From: Micrococcus cohnii
Lineage (GTDB): Bacteria > Actinomycetota > Actinomycetes > Actinomycetales > Micrococcaceae
Direction: 5' to 3'
Length of the DNA: 64,000 nucleotides
NCBI RefSeq assembly: GCF_014205175.1
Contig: NZ_JACHNA010000001.1
Location: 2,046,001 to 2,110,000 of the forward strand
Positions within the stretch are counted from its first letter, which is position 1. Every line of letters starts with the position of its first letter. The notes beneath the pieces were generated by a model. It was not told where the DNA came from, ran no database searches, and saw only the letters and a list, made by a program, of their open reading frames with translations. Shown here in pieces: positions 53,199 to 61,812 of this stretch. Position numbers and translations under genes: made by a program.

Positions 53199-54566
53199 TC
53201 AGGAGTCGTCCGACTCCGAGGCCGACCCCGACTCGTCGGACTCGGACTTCTCCGCCGACGCAGACTCCTCCGGCTCCTCGGATGCGGACGCCTCGGCGGA
53301 CTCCGTCTCCGAGCCCTCCGCCTCGTCCGAGCCCTCCGCCTCGTCCGAGTCCTTCGTCTCCGTCGAGCCCTCGGACTTTTCGGAGTCCCCCGCCTCGCTG
53401 TCCTCGCCGAGCTCGCCGGAGATGGTCAGAGGCACGGTGACATCCTTGAGCGACTTGTTCTTCTCCGTGGAGATCTGGATCTGCACGTCGAGCTGCAGCT
53501 CGGCCTCCTCGGTGTCGGCCGGCACCTCGAACCACACGCGGTCCTCGAAGGCTCGCGGGTAGCCGTGCGGCTCCTCCTCCCAGCGCGCCGTGGTCCCGTC
53601 CTCGAATTCGAGGACGGCCTGCGTGCTGTCATAGAAGATGTCGTCCGGCTCGGTCGCGCTGATGTCCAGGCCAAGGAACACCTTGCCCTTGCCGGGCCAG
53701 CCGTGCTCCGGGTGCGCCGGCAGGACGACGCCGCCGTCGACCTCGCCGCTGACGGTCGTGGCGGAGTGCCGCTCGTGTTCGGCCGTGACCTCCCACGTCG
53801 ACGGGTCGCCGACCTCCACCTCGGTGCCGCGCTCGTAGATCTCCTCGACGTCCGAATGCGTCCGCGACCCGTCCACGAGGGAGAGCTCCTGGCTCACGGA
53901 GTCCTGCTCGATCTCGAAGGTCACGTCCTCCGGCTCGGCATCGGCGTCAGCCGAGACCACGACTGCCTTCGTGTCGCCCACCTGGATATCGGGCAACGAC
54001 ATGCCCTCGATTGGATTGCCGTCCGTCCGGTAGCCCGTGGTGATCTCGGGGGCGTCGGCGTTGCCGTCGTAGTCATGGCGGGGGTCGTCTGCCGTGAGCA
54101 CAGCGACGTAGAACGCTTCGCCCTCGGCGGCCTTCACCTGCTCGGCGTACTCCTGGGTGCCGCCACCGACCTGCTCGGCCAGGTCCTTCGGCAGGGCCTC
54201 GGTCTTCGCGACCTGCTCCACGGTGTACTGCGCGCCGAAGACCTCCACGAGGTTGTCTTTGGACTTCTCGACGTCCTCGAGGTCGAGCTCGTCCGGGATG
54301 CCGCTCAGCTCTGCCGCGACCTCGGGTTCCAGTTCCTCGATCAGCTCCGGCTCTTCCGACTCGGAGGCGTCCGACGCCGCGCCGGCGGACTGGGAGCCGC
54401 CCTCGGCGCCGGGCTCCGACGACGAGCCCTGCCGTTCCTGTTCCTGCTTCTGACCGTCATCGGCGGCCTTCTCCTCCTCGGCGGAGCCGCAGGCGGTCAG
54501 GGTCAGGGCGGAGGCCATCGCCATCGCGGCGAGGGACCGGGTCGTGGTGTGACGAGAGATGGGCAT
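53199..54566 (-). CDS. Lipoprotein with acidic Ser/Glu C-terminal tail
   Basis: A 455-residue secreted lipoprotein: signal peptide ending in LTAC (C26), an acidic Gln/Ser/Glu linker, a structured region of about 290 residues (EVFGAQYTVEQVAKTEALP, KAAEGEAFYVAVLTADDP, a beta-rich part with GYPRAFEDRVWFEVPADTEEAELQLDVQI), and a tail of about 65 residues composed almost only of Glu, Ser, Asp and Ala. The tail could span the wall or bind cations. No family is recognised. GGAGA upstream supports ATG 54566. Confidence 0.8.
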   Translation of the reverse strand: MPISRHTTTRSLAAMAMASALTLTACGSAEEEKAADDGQKQEQERQGSSSEPGAEGGSQSAGAASDASESEEPELIEELEPEVAAELSGIPDELDLEDVEKSKDNLVEVFGAQYTVEQVAKTEALPKDLAEQVGGGTQEYAEQVKAAEGEAFYVAVLTADDPRHDYDGNADAPEITTGYRTDGNPIEGMSLPDIQVGDTKAVVVSADADAEPEDVTFEIEQDSVSQELSLVDGSRTHSDVEEIYERGTEVEVGDPSTWEVTAEHERHSATTVSGEVDGGVVLPAHPEHGWPGKGKVFLGLDISATEPDDIFYDSTQAVLEFEDGTTARWEEEPHGYPRAFEDRVWFEVPADTEEAELQLDVQIQISTEKNKSLKDVTVPLTISGELGEDSEAGDSEKSEGSTETKDSDEAEGSDEAEGSETESAEASASEEPEESASAEKSESDESGSASESDDS

Positions 54567-54757
54567 GGATGTCTCCGATGGTGGGTGATGACGAAGGAAC
54601 CGCGTCTGCATTCGGCGTGACGCGGCACTCAGCATGCTTGCAGATAATTCGCTGAATTCTCAAATACTGCACGCAGTGTTCATGCGTTGTTCCGGGCAGC
54701 GAGCCCCCGCCGTCGCCCGGTCCTGTCGCGGCCCTGACCCGGCCCCCGCCGCGCGGC

Positions 54758-54833
54758 TAGGATGACGCCCGACGGTCCGCGTGCATCCCTGCGGTCCGCA
54801 GTTCGCCCAGTCGACGACGCCTAGGAGCAGAGC
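54758..54833 (+). promoter_or_regulatory. Promoter and ribosome-binding site of fba
   Basis: TAGGAT at 54758-54763 is the -10; TAGGAG lies six bases before the ATG at 54834. The 267-nt divergent region also holds the inverted repeat ACTGC-AC-GCAGT (54666-54677), of unknown role. Confidence 0.5.
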
Positions 54834-55856
54834 ATGCCCATCGCAACCCCGGACACGTACGCGCAGATGATCGACGCCGCGAAGAACGGCTCGTTCGCCT
54901 TTCCGGCCATCAACGTCACCAGCTCCCAGACCCTGAACGCGGCGATCCGCGGCTTCGCCGAGGCCGGCTCCGACGGCATCATCCAGGTCTCCACCGGCGG
55001 CGCCGCCTACTTCTCCGGATCCTCGGTCAAGGACATGGTCACCGGTTCGCTCGCGATGGCCGGGTTCGCCCGCGAAGTCGCCAAGAACTACGACGTGACC
55101 ATCGCTCTGCACACCGACCACTGCCCGAAGGACAAGCTCGAGGGCTTCGTCATGCCGCTGCTCGAGGCCTCGGCCGCCGAGGTGAAGGCCGGGCGCGACC
55201 CGATCTTCCACTCGCACATGTGGGACGGCTCCGCCGAGACCCTCGAAGAGAACCTGCGCATCGGCGAGGACCTGCTGGCCCGCACCAAGGCGAACAAGCA
55301 GATCCTCGAGGTCGAGATCGGCGTCGTCGGCGGCGAGGAGGACGGCGTCGCCAACGAGATCAACGACAAGCTCTACACCTCGGTCGACGACGGCCTGGCC
55401 ACCGTCGAGGCCCTGGGCACCGGCGAGAACGGCCGGTACATGACGGCGCTGACCTTCGGCAACGTGCACGGGGTGTACAAGCCGGGCAACGTGAAGCTGC
55501 GCCCGGAGATCCTCGAGGAGATCCAGACCGCCGTCGGCCAGAAACTCGGCAAGGACCGTCCGTTCGACCTCGTGTTCCACGGCGGTTCCGGCTCCACCGC
55601 TCAGGAGATCGCCGACGCCGTGCGGTACGGCGTCGTGAAGATGAACGTGGACACCGACACCCAGTACGCGTTCACCCGCCCGGTCGCCGCGCACATGTTC
55701 CAGAACTACGACGGCGTCCTGAAGGTCGACGGCGAGGTCGGCAACAAGAAGCAGTACGACCCGCGCGTGTGGGGCGCCAAGGCCGAGGAGGCCATGGCCG
55801 ACCGCGTCCGCCAGGCGTGCGAGGCCCTCAACTCGGCCGGCAAGTCGATCCGTTGA
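54834..55856 (+). CDS. fba: Class II fructose-bisphosphate aldolase
   Basis: Zinc-dependent cleavage of fructose 1,6-bisphosphate to the two triose phosphates in glycolysis. The 340 residues show NVTSSQTLNAAIRGFAEAGSDGIIQVS, ALHTDHCPKDKL with the zinc-ligand His, FGNVHGVYKPGNVKL with further ligands, and the phosphate-binding HGGSGSTAQE and MNVDTDTQYAFTRP. Length is normal. The next small ORF begins at or just after its stop. Confidence 0.97.
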   Translation: MPIATPDTYAQMIDAAKNGSFAFPAINVTSSQTLNAAIRGFAEAGSDGIIQVSTGGAAYFSGSSVKDMVTGSLAMAGFAREVAKNYDVTIALHTDHCPKDKLEGFVMPLLEASAAEVKAGRDPIFHSHMWDGSAETLEENLRIGEDLLARTKANKQILEVEIGVVGGEEDGVANEINDKLYTSVDDGLATVEALGTGENGRYMTALTFGNVHGVYKPGNVKLRPEILEEIQTAVGQKLGKDRPFDLVFHGGSGSTAQEIADAVRYGVVKMNVDTDTQYAFTRPVAAHMFQNYDGVLKVDGEVGNKKQYDPRVWGAKAEEAMADRVRQACEALNSAGKSIR

Positions 55857-55861
55857 TCGGT

Positions 55862-56212
55862 GTGGGCGGCGCCGAGGGCCTCGTCGGCGGGGCCTGGGGC
55901 ACGCACATCGTGGCGGACGATGAGCTGGACGGGATCTCGCAGGTCGGCGACCTGGCAGAGATGGCCTGGGTCGGCGACGTGGCGATCATCGCGGTCCTCG
56001 CGTTCACGGCGATCGCGATCGTGATGATCGTCTTCGGCGCGCGGGCGCTGTCCGGGCGTCGGCGCCTCAAGCAGGTCGAGGCAGAGCGGGACGAGGCCAC
56101 GCGCCGCGCCGACGCGCTGCAGGTGCGCGTCGACCAGCTCGAACGGCGCCTGGACCGGCGCGCCGACCGGCAGCTCGCGGCCGAAGAGTTCGACCGGGAA
56201 CTGAACGGCTGA
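55862..56212 (+). CDS. Small membrane protein with coiled-coil tail
   Basis: A 116-residue product from GTG 55862 (TTG 55853 and ATG 55961 are other in-frame starts). One hydrophobic helix (VAIIAVLAFTAIAIVMIVFGARAL) is followed by a charged coiled-coil tail (KQVEAERDEATRRADALQVRVDQLERRLDRR) about residues 70-100. The first 30 residues are weak and the shorter ATG start would remove most of them. It may be co-transcribed with fba. No function recognised. Confidence 0.55.
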   Translation: MGGAEGLVGGAWGTHIVADDELDGISQVGDLAEMAWVGDVAIIAVLAFTAIAIVMIVFGARALSGRRRLKQVEAERDEATRRADALQVRVDQLERRLDRRADRQLAAEEFDRELNG

Positions 56213-56243
56213 CCGGCGCGACGCTGGCGGGCTGACGGAACAC

Positions 56244-56275
56244 GAAGGGCGGCCCCCGATCGGGGACCGCCCTTC
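56244..56275. terminator. Bidirectional terminator
   Basis: A stem of 9 bp plus 5 bp separated by one mismatch (56244-56258 with 56261-56275) around a 2-nt loop, between the fba unit and the convergent lipoprotein gene. Confidence 0.7.
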
Positions 56276-56300
56276 TGCGTGACTCAGGAGTGTGCTCGGC

Positions 56301-57407
56301 TCACTCGGAGCCGGACTCCTCGGCATCTTCCGACGGGCGCGGCGGCATGCCGGGCGCGACCGGGCCGGGGGCTCCCTCGGGGCGATCGAGCATCGACTGG
56401 TCGTTGAGGTCGTCCGGATCCGACTTGCCCGCGGGGACCTTCTTGGCCTCCTCGAGGGTCTTCTCGTCCATCTGGTAGTCCATGAACACCGGCGACGAGG
56501 TGCTGATGACCTCGCGCACCTTCTTCGGGTCCTTCAGCATCGTGTCGGCCAGGTGGTCGCGGGCCTCGGTGACGATCGTCGTGCTGTCCTTGACCGGCGA
56601 GTTCTTCACCGACTCCAGGCCTTCGTTGGCGTCTCCGTAGCCCTCCATCGCGCCGAGAGTGATCAGGACCATCTGGGTGCCCTCGTCGTTGCACTGCCAG
56701 GCGGTGCGCTGCGGCAGCAGCGGGGCGCCGTCCTGACCACCGATCATGCCGGGGCGCAGCAGTGCCATGAGCCCCTTGCCGGTCTTCGGGTCCCACGAGT
56801 ACTCGTCGGCCTCGACCGGGGCCTCTTCCGAGCACCAGTCGAGCTTCTTGCCGTCGCGGTTGTGCTGGTAGGTCACCATCGCGCTCGGCATCCCGGGGGC
56901 ACGGTCCTGAAAGGTGCTGTACGAGCACGACATGAACTCGTGGCTGACGTCGCGCGAGGCGAACAGCTGGGTGATCTCGAGCGAGTTCGCGTTCGGGATG
57001 TGGGTGGCGATCGCGTCGAGGGTGCCCTGGTCGAGGACGTCGGTGGAGCAGTCCTGCACGGAGACCGTGTCGTTGCGGCTCGAGGCGATACGCACCCAGT
57101 TCCCGTCAGCGGCGCCGTCCTTCACGCCCGGGCCCTTCGTCTCGAGGGCCTCACGCGGCTGCGGGCGCCGGGAGCCCTCGGAGGACTGGGCGGCGAACGA
57201 CTCGGCGGCGACGGAGGCGGCAGACTCCTGCGGGTCCTGCGGCTCGTCCGAGGACGTCTGCGCGGAGCTCGACGACGGGGCGGCGGACGCCTGGCCCTCG
57301 CCCCCGTCCTCGCCCGATCCGGCGCACCCGGAGAGCACGAGGGCCAGCGCGGCCATGCCGACGGGCAGGGCGTGCAGCCGGCGCGCGGCGTTCGGGGTGG
57401 GGGCCAT
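56301..57407 (-). CDS. Lipoprotein of unknown function
   Basis: A 368-residue secreted lipoprotein: signal peptide ending LSGC (C28), a Ser/Glu/Ala/Gln spacer to about residue 85, and a folded domain with three cysteines (VQDCSTDVLDQGTLDAIA, FMSCSYSTFQDRAPG, DWCSEEAPVE) plus AWQCNDEGTQMVLITLG, which could make two disulphides. C-terminus is proline/glutamate-rich. AAAGGAG seven bases before the ATG supports the start. No known family. Confidence 0.8.
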   Translation of the reverse strand: MAPTPNAARRLHALPVGMAALALVLSGCAGSGEDGGEGQASAAPSSSSAQTSSDEPQDPQESAASVAAESFAAQSSEGSRRPQPREALETKGPGVKDGAADGNWVRIASSRNDTVSVQDCSTDVLDQGTLDAIATHIPNANSLEITQLFASRDVSHEFMSCSYSTFQDRAPGMPSAMVTYQHNRDGKKLDWCSEEAPVEADEYSWDPKTGKGLMALLRPGMIGGQDGAPLLPQRTAWQCNDEGTQMVLITLGAMEGYGDANEGLESVKNSPVKDSTTIVTEARDHLADTMLKDPKKVREVISTSSPVFMDYQMDEKTLEEAKKVPAGKSDPDDLNDQSMLDRPEGAPGPVAPGMPPRPSEDAEESGSE

Positions 57408-57571
57408 GGGCAAGCTCCTTTGAGGGGGTCGTGACCGCGCGCGCTGGGACGCGCGCAGGTTTCCACGGTACCGGAGAGACCTGAGCGGACACTGGCGCCG
57501 ACGTGCAAGAGTGATCTGTTTCAACCCCGGATGGCCCCGGTGCCGGGCGATGCCGTGGTCGGGCCCGTCGC

Positions 57572-57697
57572 TAGACTGCCAAAGGCATGCCGGGCCCGTC
57601 GACGCGAGACCCAGGCGGCATGGCTGCGCCGTCGACCCGGCACGGCGCGGACGATCCGGAACAATAGATCCGGAACACTATGCGAAGGAGCACGACG
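57572..57697 (+). promoter_or_regulatory. Promoter and ribosome-binding site of the DUF3151 gene
   Basis: TAGACT at 57572-57577 is a good -10, and GAAGGAG at 57684-57690 lies seven bases before the ATG at 57698. The leader would be about 110 nt. Confidence 0.45.
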
Positions 57698-58129
57698 ATG
57701 GCTGAGTCCCTGATCGGCAAGAACCTGATGGAGCCCGCTCCGACCCTGCTGCCGGAGGAGCCTGAGGTGCAGGCCCGCCTCGACGCCGGCGATCTGCCGG
57801 AGGACGTCGTGCCGGTGGCCCCCGAGTCGTCGCTCGTGTGGGCGCTCATGGCCGAAGACGCGTGGAAGGAGGGCCGCACGGTCGACTCCTACGCCTACGC
57901 CCGCGTCGGCTACCACCGCGGCCTGGACGCGCTGCGCAAGGCGGGCTGGCGCGGCGCGGGGCCCGTCCCGTACGCGCACGAGCCGAACCGCGGCTTCCTG
58001 CGGGCCCTGTACGCTCTGGGCCGGGCGGCGGCGGGCATCGGCGAGTCCGATGAGGTCCAGCGCATCCGCACGTTCCTGGACGACTCCGACCCGACGGCCG
58101 CCGCGGCCATCGAGGCCTCGCAGGGCTGA
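57698..58129 (+). CDS. DUF3151 family protein
   Basis: A 143-residue soluble protein of the actinobacterial DUF3151 family, with the signature ESSLVWALMAEDAWKEGRTVDSYAYARVGYHRGLDALRKAGWRGAGPVPY (about residues 43-93, partly TPR-like helices) and GFLRALYALGRAAAGIGESDE. The family is usually found near fba, as here. Function unknown; perhaps linked to central metabolism by neighbourhood only. Confidence 0.9.
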   Translation: MAESLIGKNLMEPAPTLLPEEPEVQARLDAGDLPEDVVPVAPESSLVWALMAEDAWKEGRTVDSYAYARVGYHRGLDALRKAGWRGAGPVPYAHEPNRGFLRALYALGRAAAGIGESDEVQRIRTFLDDSDPTAAAAIEASQG

Positions 58130-58168
58130 GCGCCCCGCACGACGGGCGACGCGGTCGGAGCGGCGAGC

Positions 58169-58810
58169 ATGGCGAAGCTGTACTTCCGGTACGGGGCCAT
58201 GAACTCCGGCAAGTCCACGGGGTTGCTGCAGGCCGCGTTCAACTACGAGGAGCGCGGCCAGCGGGTGCTGCTGGCCAAGCCCGAGCTGGACACCAAGGGG
58301 GAGCGCCAGATCCTGTCCCGGCTGGGGGTGAGCCGCGAGGTCGACTTCCTCGTACCCGCGGGCGCGGACGTCGTCGCCCTGTTCCGGCGGCATGCGTCGG
58401 GGGACGACCCGGACGCCCTCGTCGGGCACGTCGACGCCCCATCCGTGGCGTGCCTGCTGGTGGACGAGGCGCAGTTCCTGGAGCCGGAGCAGGTGGACGG
58501 TCTGCTGAGGATCGCAGTGGAGGAGGGGGTGCCGGTGCTGGCCTACGGGATCCGGACGGACTTCCGCACGCGGTCGTTCCCCGGGTCGGCGCGGCTGCTG
58601 GAGCTGGCGCACACCCTCGAGGAGCTCAAGACGATCTGCCGGTGCGGACGCAAGGCCGTGTTCAACACGCGCAAGGTCGTGGACCCGGTGACGCGGACCG
58701 AGCGGTTCGTGTTCGACGGCGACCAGGTGGCGATCGACGGCGTCGAGGTGACCTACGAGTCGCTGTGCGCGGCGTGCTACCTCGAGGAGTCCGACGGCCG
58801 GCTGGGCTGA
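58169..58810 (+). CDS. tdk: Thymidine kinase
   Basis: Phosphorylates thymidine for salvage. The 213 residues carry the P-loop GAMNSGKS (9-16), the DEAQF Walker B stretch, the lasso region GIRTDFRTRSFPGSARLLELA, and a zinc site with CRCGRKAVF and CAACYLEE. Length is near the family maximum. It starts 39 nt after the DUF3151 stop without a clear ribosome-binding site. Its last 34 nt overlap the 3' end of the convergent lipoprotein gene. Confidence 0.95.
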   Translation: MAKLYFRYGAMNSGKSTGLLQAAFNYEERGQRVLLAKPELDTKGERQILSRLGVSREVDFLVPAGADVVALFRRHASGDDPDALVGHVDAPSVACLLVDEAQFLEPEQVDGLLRIAVEEGVPVLAYGIRTDFRTRSFPGSARLLELAHTLEELKTICRCGRKAVFNTRKVVDPVTRTERFVFDGDQVAIDGVEVTYESLCAACYLEESDGRLG

Positions 58811-59502
58811 GTGTCGGCCGAGTCGGTGCGGGCGGTGGGCGTGGCCACAGGGGTCGCGGTGCCGTCGGCGCGAGCCTTTCTTTCGGCCTCGACGTCGTAT
58901 TTCCCGGCGTCGGCATCGCTGCCGGCGTAGCCGGGGTCGAGGGGTGAGCGGGCCATCTGGTGACCTTCGGGGTTTTTCTGACACGGGGAGGTCATGGTGA
59001 TGGCGACGTAGTTCTCGCCATATTCATCCGTGTGCGAGACGCGCAAGCGATACCCCCCCTCGTGTGATGTGGCTTGAAGCAACGTCCGGAAAGGTTCGCC
59101 CGTGACCCCCTGACTGGTGAGTTCTCCATGCCAATTGTTGCCTAACAACGCGCTAGCGAGGTCGCGGGCCATCTCGTCGGCTTGTTCGTCGGATTCGACG
59201 TCGAGCGAGGTGTAGGCCTCCCACTGGGTGACCTTCGCCTGAGCCTCAGGGTCGGCGTTGGTCGTGCAGCCGACTTCGGCGAGGCGTTCGATTCGGCGTG
59301 TTCCCAGGGCGTCGGCGGCGGCGGTGACCTGCTCTTCGAGGAAATTTCGCGAGTCATTGGATTCACTCATGCGTTCTTCTGTCGTTGAGTTAACTGCTTC
59401 CTTTGGTGACTCACTTGGGGGTGATTCAATTCCACATGACGCTGTCATCAAGGCGAGGGAGGCGAGTGGGGTGTAGAATAATGCCCGCATTAGATATTTC
59501 AT
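58777..59502 (-). CDS. AT-richer lipoprotein gene, unknown function
   Basis: A 241-residue lipoprotein with signal peptide and lipobox TASC (C23), an acidic Ser/Glu start to the mature part (STTEERMSESNDSRNFLEEQVTAAAD), VDVE-type region SLDVESDEQADEMARDLASALLG, a probable C-terminal beta part (GEPFRTLLQ, YGENYVAITMTSPCQ), and a Thr/Ser/Ala/Pro-rich tail. Codon use and base composition (about half A+T in 59340-59520) differ from every other gene in the window, suggesting a recent arrival. A TAGAGT -10 (59517 to 59512, minus) lies nine bases upstream of the ATG. It overlaps tdk tail to tail by 34 nt. Confidence 0.75.
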   Translation of the reverse strand: MKYLMRALFYTPLASLALMTASCGIESPPSESPKEAVNSTTEERMSESNDSRNFLEEQVTAAADALGTRRIERLAEVGCTTNADPEAQAKVTQWEAYTSLDVESDEQADEMARDLASALLGNNWHGELTSQGVTGEPFRTLLQATSHEGGYRLRVSHTDEYGENYVAITMTSPCQKNPEGHQMARSPLDPGYAGSDADAGKYDVEAERKARADGTATPVATPTARTDSADTQPSRPSDSSR

Positions 59503-59517
59503 TCTATATTCACTCTA
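59503..59517 (-). promoter_or_regulatory. Promoter of the AT-richer lipoprotein gene
   Basis: Minus-strand TAGAGT (59517 to 59512) ends 9 nt before the ATG at 59502, so the leader would be at most a couple of bases. Confidence 0.45.
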
Positions 59518-59953
59518 TCCAGGTGCTTAGCGGGGAGAGATCCGTGCCTGTGATACCCACAGTGTCGGCATGAAGGTCAGGCAGAACATCGACAGGTGGA
59601 ATGCTCACGTCAGCTCGAGCGTTTCGGACACGCGGGCGGTGCTGGCCTCGGCACCGTGCGCGGCTGTCCTCCATCGATTCGCCAGCCGTCAGGCTGCCGG
59701 CGCGTGCTTCACGGACGTCCCATGGGACGATCTCGACCCGGACTACAGCTCATCCTCTCTCCCCGCCCTCCCGCAGGCCGCAGGGTGCTCCACTTTCCAG
59801 GTTTGGGGTCACATTACCGTTGCCCACGATCTCGGGCCGGGTCAAAGGTCCCGAGGTGCTCCAGCCGTGTTCGTGGCCGCGCAGATGTCGGTCCGCTGCG
59901 CGGGCAAGCGGCATTCACGCCCGATGTCATGCCGACGGGCGCTCTGACCTCGG
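59518..59953. other. Long intergenic stretch with no convincing gene
   Basis: The 463 bases between the lipoprotein start and the sixA-type start hold no recognisable gene. One plus-strand ORF (59570-59947, 125 codons, starting MKVRQNIDRW) has moderate third-position G+C in its first 60 codons but AGG and other rare codons, no ribosome-binding site, and no family likeness, so it may be chance or a relic. Base composition shifts here from AT-rich to normal. Confidence 0.4.
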
Positions 59954-59965
59954 CATGATGGACCC
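59954..59965 (+). promoter_or_regulatory. Leaderless promoter of the SixA-type phosphatase
   Basis: CATGAT at 59954-59959 ends 6 nt before the ATG at 59966; it is a weaker match than most. Confidence 0.4.
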
Positions 59966-60496
59966 ATGCCCTCTCCTGTGTCGACGTCGTCGCCCGGACC
60001 GCGCACCCTCATCGTCATGCGCCACGCCAAGTCCGACTGGTCCGTCCCCGTCGAGGACCGCCTGCGCCCGCTGAACAGGCGAGGCCGCCGCCAGGCCGCG
60101 GAGGCTGGAGGCTGGCTCGCCGCGCACGCTGGGCAGATCGGCCTCGCCGTCGTCTCCCCGGCGGTGCGCGCCGCCGACGCGTGGCGTCTGGCTGCCGCCG
60201 AACTGCCCGCGCCGCCGCCCGAGCGCGTCGATGAGCGCGCCTACACCGACGACGGCGAGGATCTGCTCGCGATCGTCCGGGGGCTGGATTGGGCGGCGAC
60301 CGAGGGTGGCGTCGGGCGGGGAGGCGCCGTCGTGCTGGTCAGTCACAGTCCCGCTTGCGCGGAGCTGGTCGAACTGCTCACGGGCGAGGTGATCGAGATG
60401 AAGACCTCCGGGCTCGCCGTTCTGGAGCTCGAGCCGGACGGGCCGGCGCGTGGCCGGCTCGTGACGAGCGGGCGCCCGCCGACCGCCCCTTACTGA
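59966..60496 (+). CDS. SixA-type histidine phosphatase
   Basis: A 176-residue phosphoglycerate-mutase-fold phosphatase with the RHG-like motif LIVMRHAKSDW (catalytic His) near residues 15-25, PLNRRGRRQAAEAGGWLA, VVSPAVRAADAW, and the second catalytic His in VVLVSHSPACAELVELL. It acts as a phosphohistidine phosphatase of SixA type or on a small phosphoester; the partner is unknown. Its TGA stop (60494-60496) forms part of the biotin operator. Confidence 0.9.
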   Translation: MPSPVSTSSPGPRTLIVMRHAKSDWSVPVEDRLRPLNRRGRRQAAEAGGWLAAHAGQIGLAVVSPAVRAADAWRLAAAELPAPPPERVDERAYTDDGEDLLAIVRGLDWAATEGGVGRGGAVVLVSHSPACAELVELLTGEVIEMKTSGLAVLELEPDGPARGRLVTSGRPPTAPY

Positions 60497-60522
60497 ACAC
60501 CGTTCAGGAACTCTGTTAGGGT
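60493..60522 (+). promoter_or_regulatory. BioQ-type operator and promoter of bioBAF
   Basis: TGAAC-ACC-GTTCA (60494-60506) is a perfect inverted repeat matching the BioQ (TetR-family) biotin operator TGAAC-N3-GTTAC/GTTCA of Actinobacteria. It overlaps a promoter formed by CTGAAC (60493-60498) and TAGGGT (60517-60522). The first bases are the sixA-type stop codon. Biotin-dependent repression is expected. Confidence 0.65.
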
Positions 60523-60586
60523 GCTGGCCATCACACGCGCCGCACCCCACGTCGGCGCGTCCGCTCACGACAGGACGAGGCCCGCC

Positions 60587-61804
60587 ATGACCGCCACCCA
60601 GGACGCTCCGCACACCAGCCCGCAGCCCGCCGCGCCGGCCGCACCGCTCGACGTCGAGGCGCTCGTCGACCGCATTGACGCGGGCCACCGCCTCACCGCA
60701 GACGAGGCCGTCGCCGTCCTGGGCGCCCCGGACGCGGACACCTTTCGCATCGTCGCCGCCGCCTCCCGCCTGCGGGAGAAGCACTTCGGACGCACCGTGA
60801 AGGTCAACTACCTCGTCTCCCTCAAGACCGGCCTGTGCCCCGAGAACTGCACCTACTGCTCCCAGCGCCTCGGCACCGCCGCCGAGATCCTGAAGTACAC
60901 CTGGCTCAAGCCCGAGGAGGCCGTGAAGCAGGCGAGCATGGGCATCGCCGGCGGCGCCTCCCGCGTGTGCATGGTCGCCTCCGGCACCGGCCCCACGGAT
61001 CGCGACGTCGACCGCGTGACCGGCATGATCGACCAGCTCAAGGAGCAGCACCCCGACGTCGAGGTCTGCGCGTGCCTGGGCGAGCTCAAGGACGGCCAGG
61101 CGGAGAAGCTCAAGGCCGCCGGCGTGGACGCCTACAACCACAACATCAACACGGCCGAGTCCCACTACGAGTCCATCTGCACCTCGCACACCTACCAGAG
61201 TCGCGTGGACACAGTGCAGCGCGCCGGTGCAGCCGGCCTGTCCTCCTGCTCCGGCCTGATCGCCGGCATGGGCGAATCCGACGAGCAGCTCGTGGAGGCC
61301 GTGTTCGCGCTGCGGGACCTGGACTCGGACTCGATCCCGGTGAACTTCCTCATGCCCTTCGACGGCACCCCGCTCGAGGGCCACTGGGAGCTCACCCCGC
61401 TGCAGTGCTTGCGGATCCTGGCCATGGTGCGCCTGGCCTGCCCGGACAAGGAGCTGCGGATCGCCGGCGGCCGCGAGATGCACCTGCGCTCCCTGCAGTC
61501 CGTGGGCCTGCAGGTGGCCAACTCGATCTTCCTGGGCGACTACCTCACCTCCGAGGGCCAGGACGCCGAGGCAGACCTGCAGATGATCGCCGACGCCGGC
61601 TACACGGTGCTCGGCGCGGAGAAGCGTGAGCAGGCCGCCGACAGCGGGGCCGAGCCGGGCGGCTGCTGCGGCGGTTCGACGGCCGCCTGCGGCGACGCCG
61701 CGGATGAGGCCGGCGTTGACGCCTCAGCCGAGGGGCGTGCTTCGGCCACGAAGCCCGAGCTGCGCCGTCGCGGCGCCGGCACCGCCGAGCCGGCCAACGC
61801 CTGA
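60587..61804 (+). CDS. bioB: Biotin synthase
   Basis: Radical-SAM insertion of sulfur into dethiobiotin, the last step of biotin synthesis. The 405 residues contain the SAM cluster motif CPENCTYC (C84, C88, C91), [15 protein letters not shown], and the [2Fe-2S] arginine/cysteine region [25 protein letters not shown]-terminal extension of about 60 residues with [11 protein letters not shown] is typical of actinobacterial BioB. GGACGAGG before ATG 60587 is the ribosome-binding site; the start in the leader at 60521 is discarded. Confidence 0.97.
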   Translation: MTATQDAPHTSPQPAAPAAPLDVEALVDRIDAGHRLTADEAVAVLGAPDADTFRIVAAASRLREKHFGRTVKVNYLVSLKTGLCPENCTYCSQRLGTAAEILKYTWLKPEEAVKQASMGIAGGASRVCMVASGTGPTDRDVDRVTGMIDQLKEQHPDVEVCACLGELKDGQAEKLKAAGVDAYNHNINTAESHYESICTSHTYQSRVDTVQRAGAAGLSSCSGLIAGMGESDEQLVEAVFALRDLDSDSIPVNFLMPFDGTPLEGHWELTPLQCLRILAMVRLACPDKELRIAGGREMHLRSLQSVGLQVANSIFLGDYLTSEGQDAEADLQMIADAGYTVLGAEKREQAADSGAEPGGCCGGSTAACGDAADEAGVDASAEGRASATKPELRRRGAGTAEPANA

Positions 61805-61812
61805 GCGCCACC

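Noticed and set aside
53199-53400. Repetitive DNA in the lipoprotein tail as a tandem repeat array
   Set aside because: It is irregular low-complexity coding sequence for Ser, Glu and Asp without a fixed repeat unit.
59570-59947. ORF of 125 codons as a real gene
   Set aside because: No ribosome-binding site or leaderless -10, rare codons, falling third-position GC toward its end, and no recognisable family. It is mentioned only as a possible relic.
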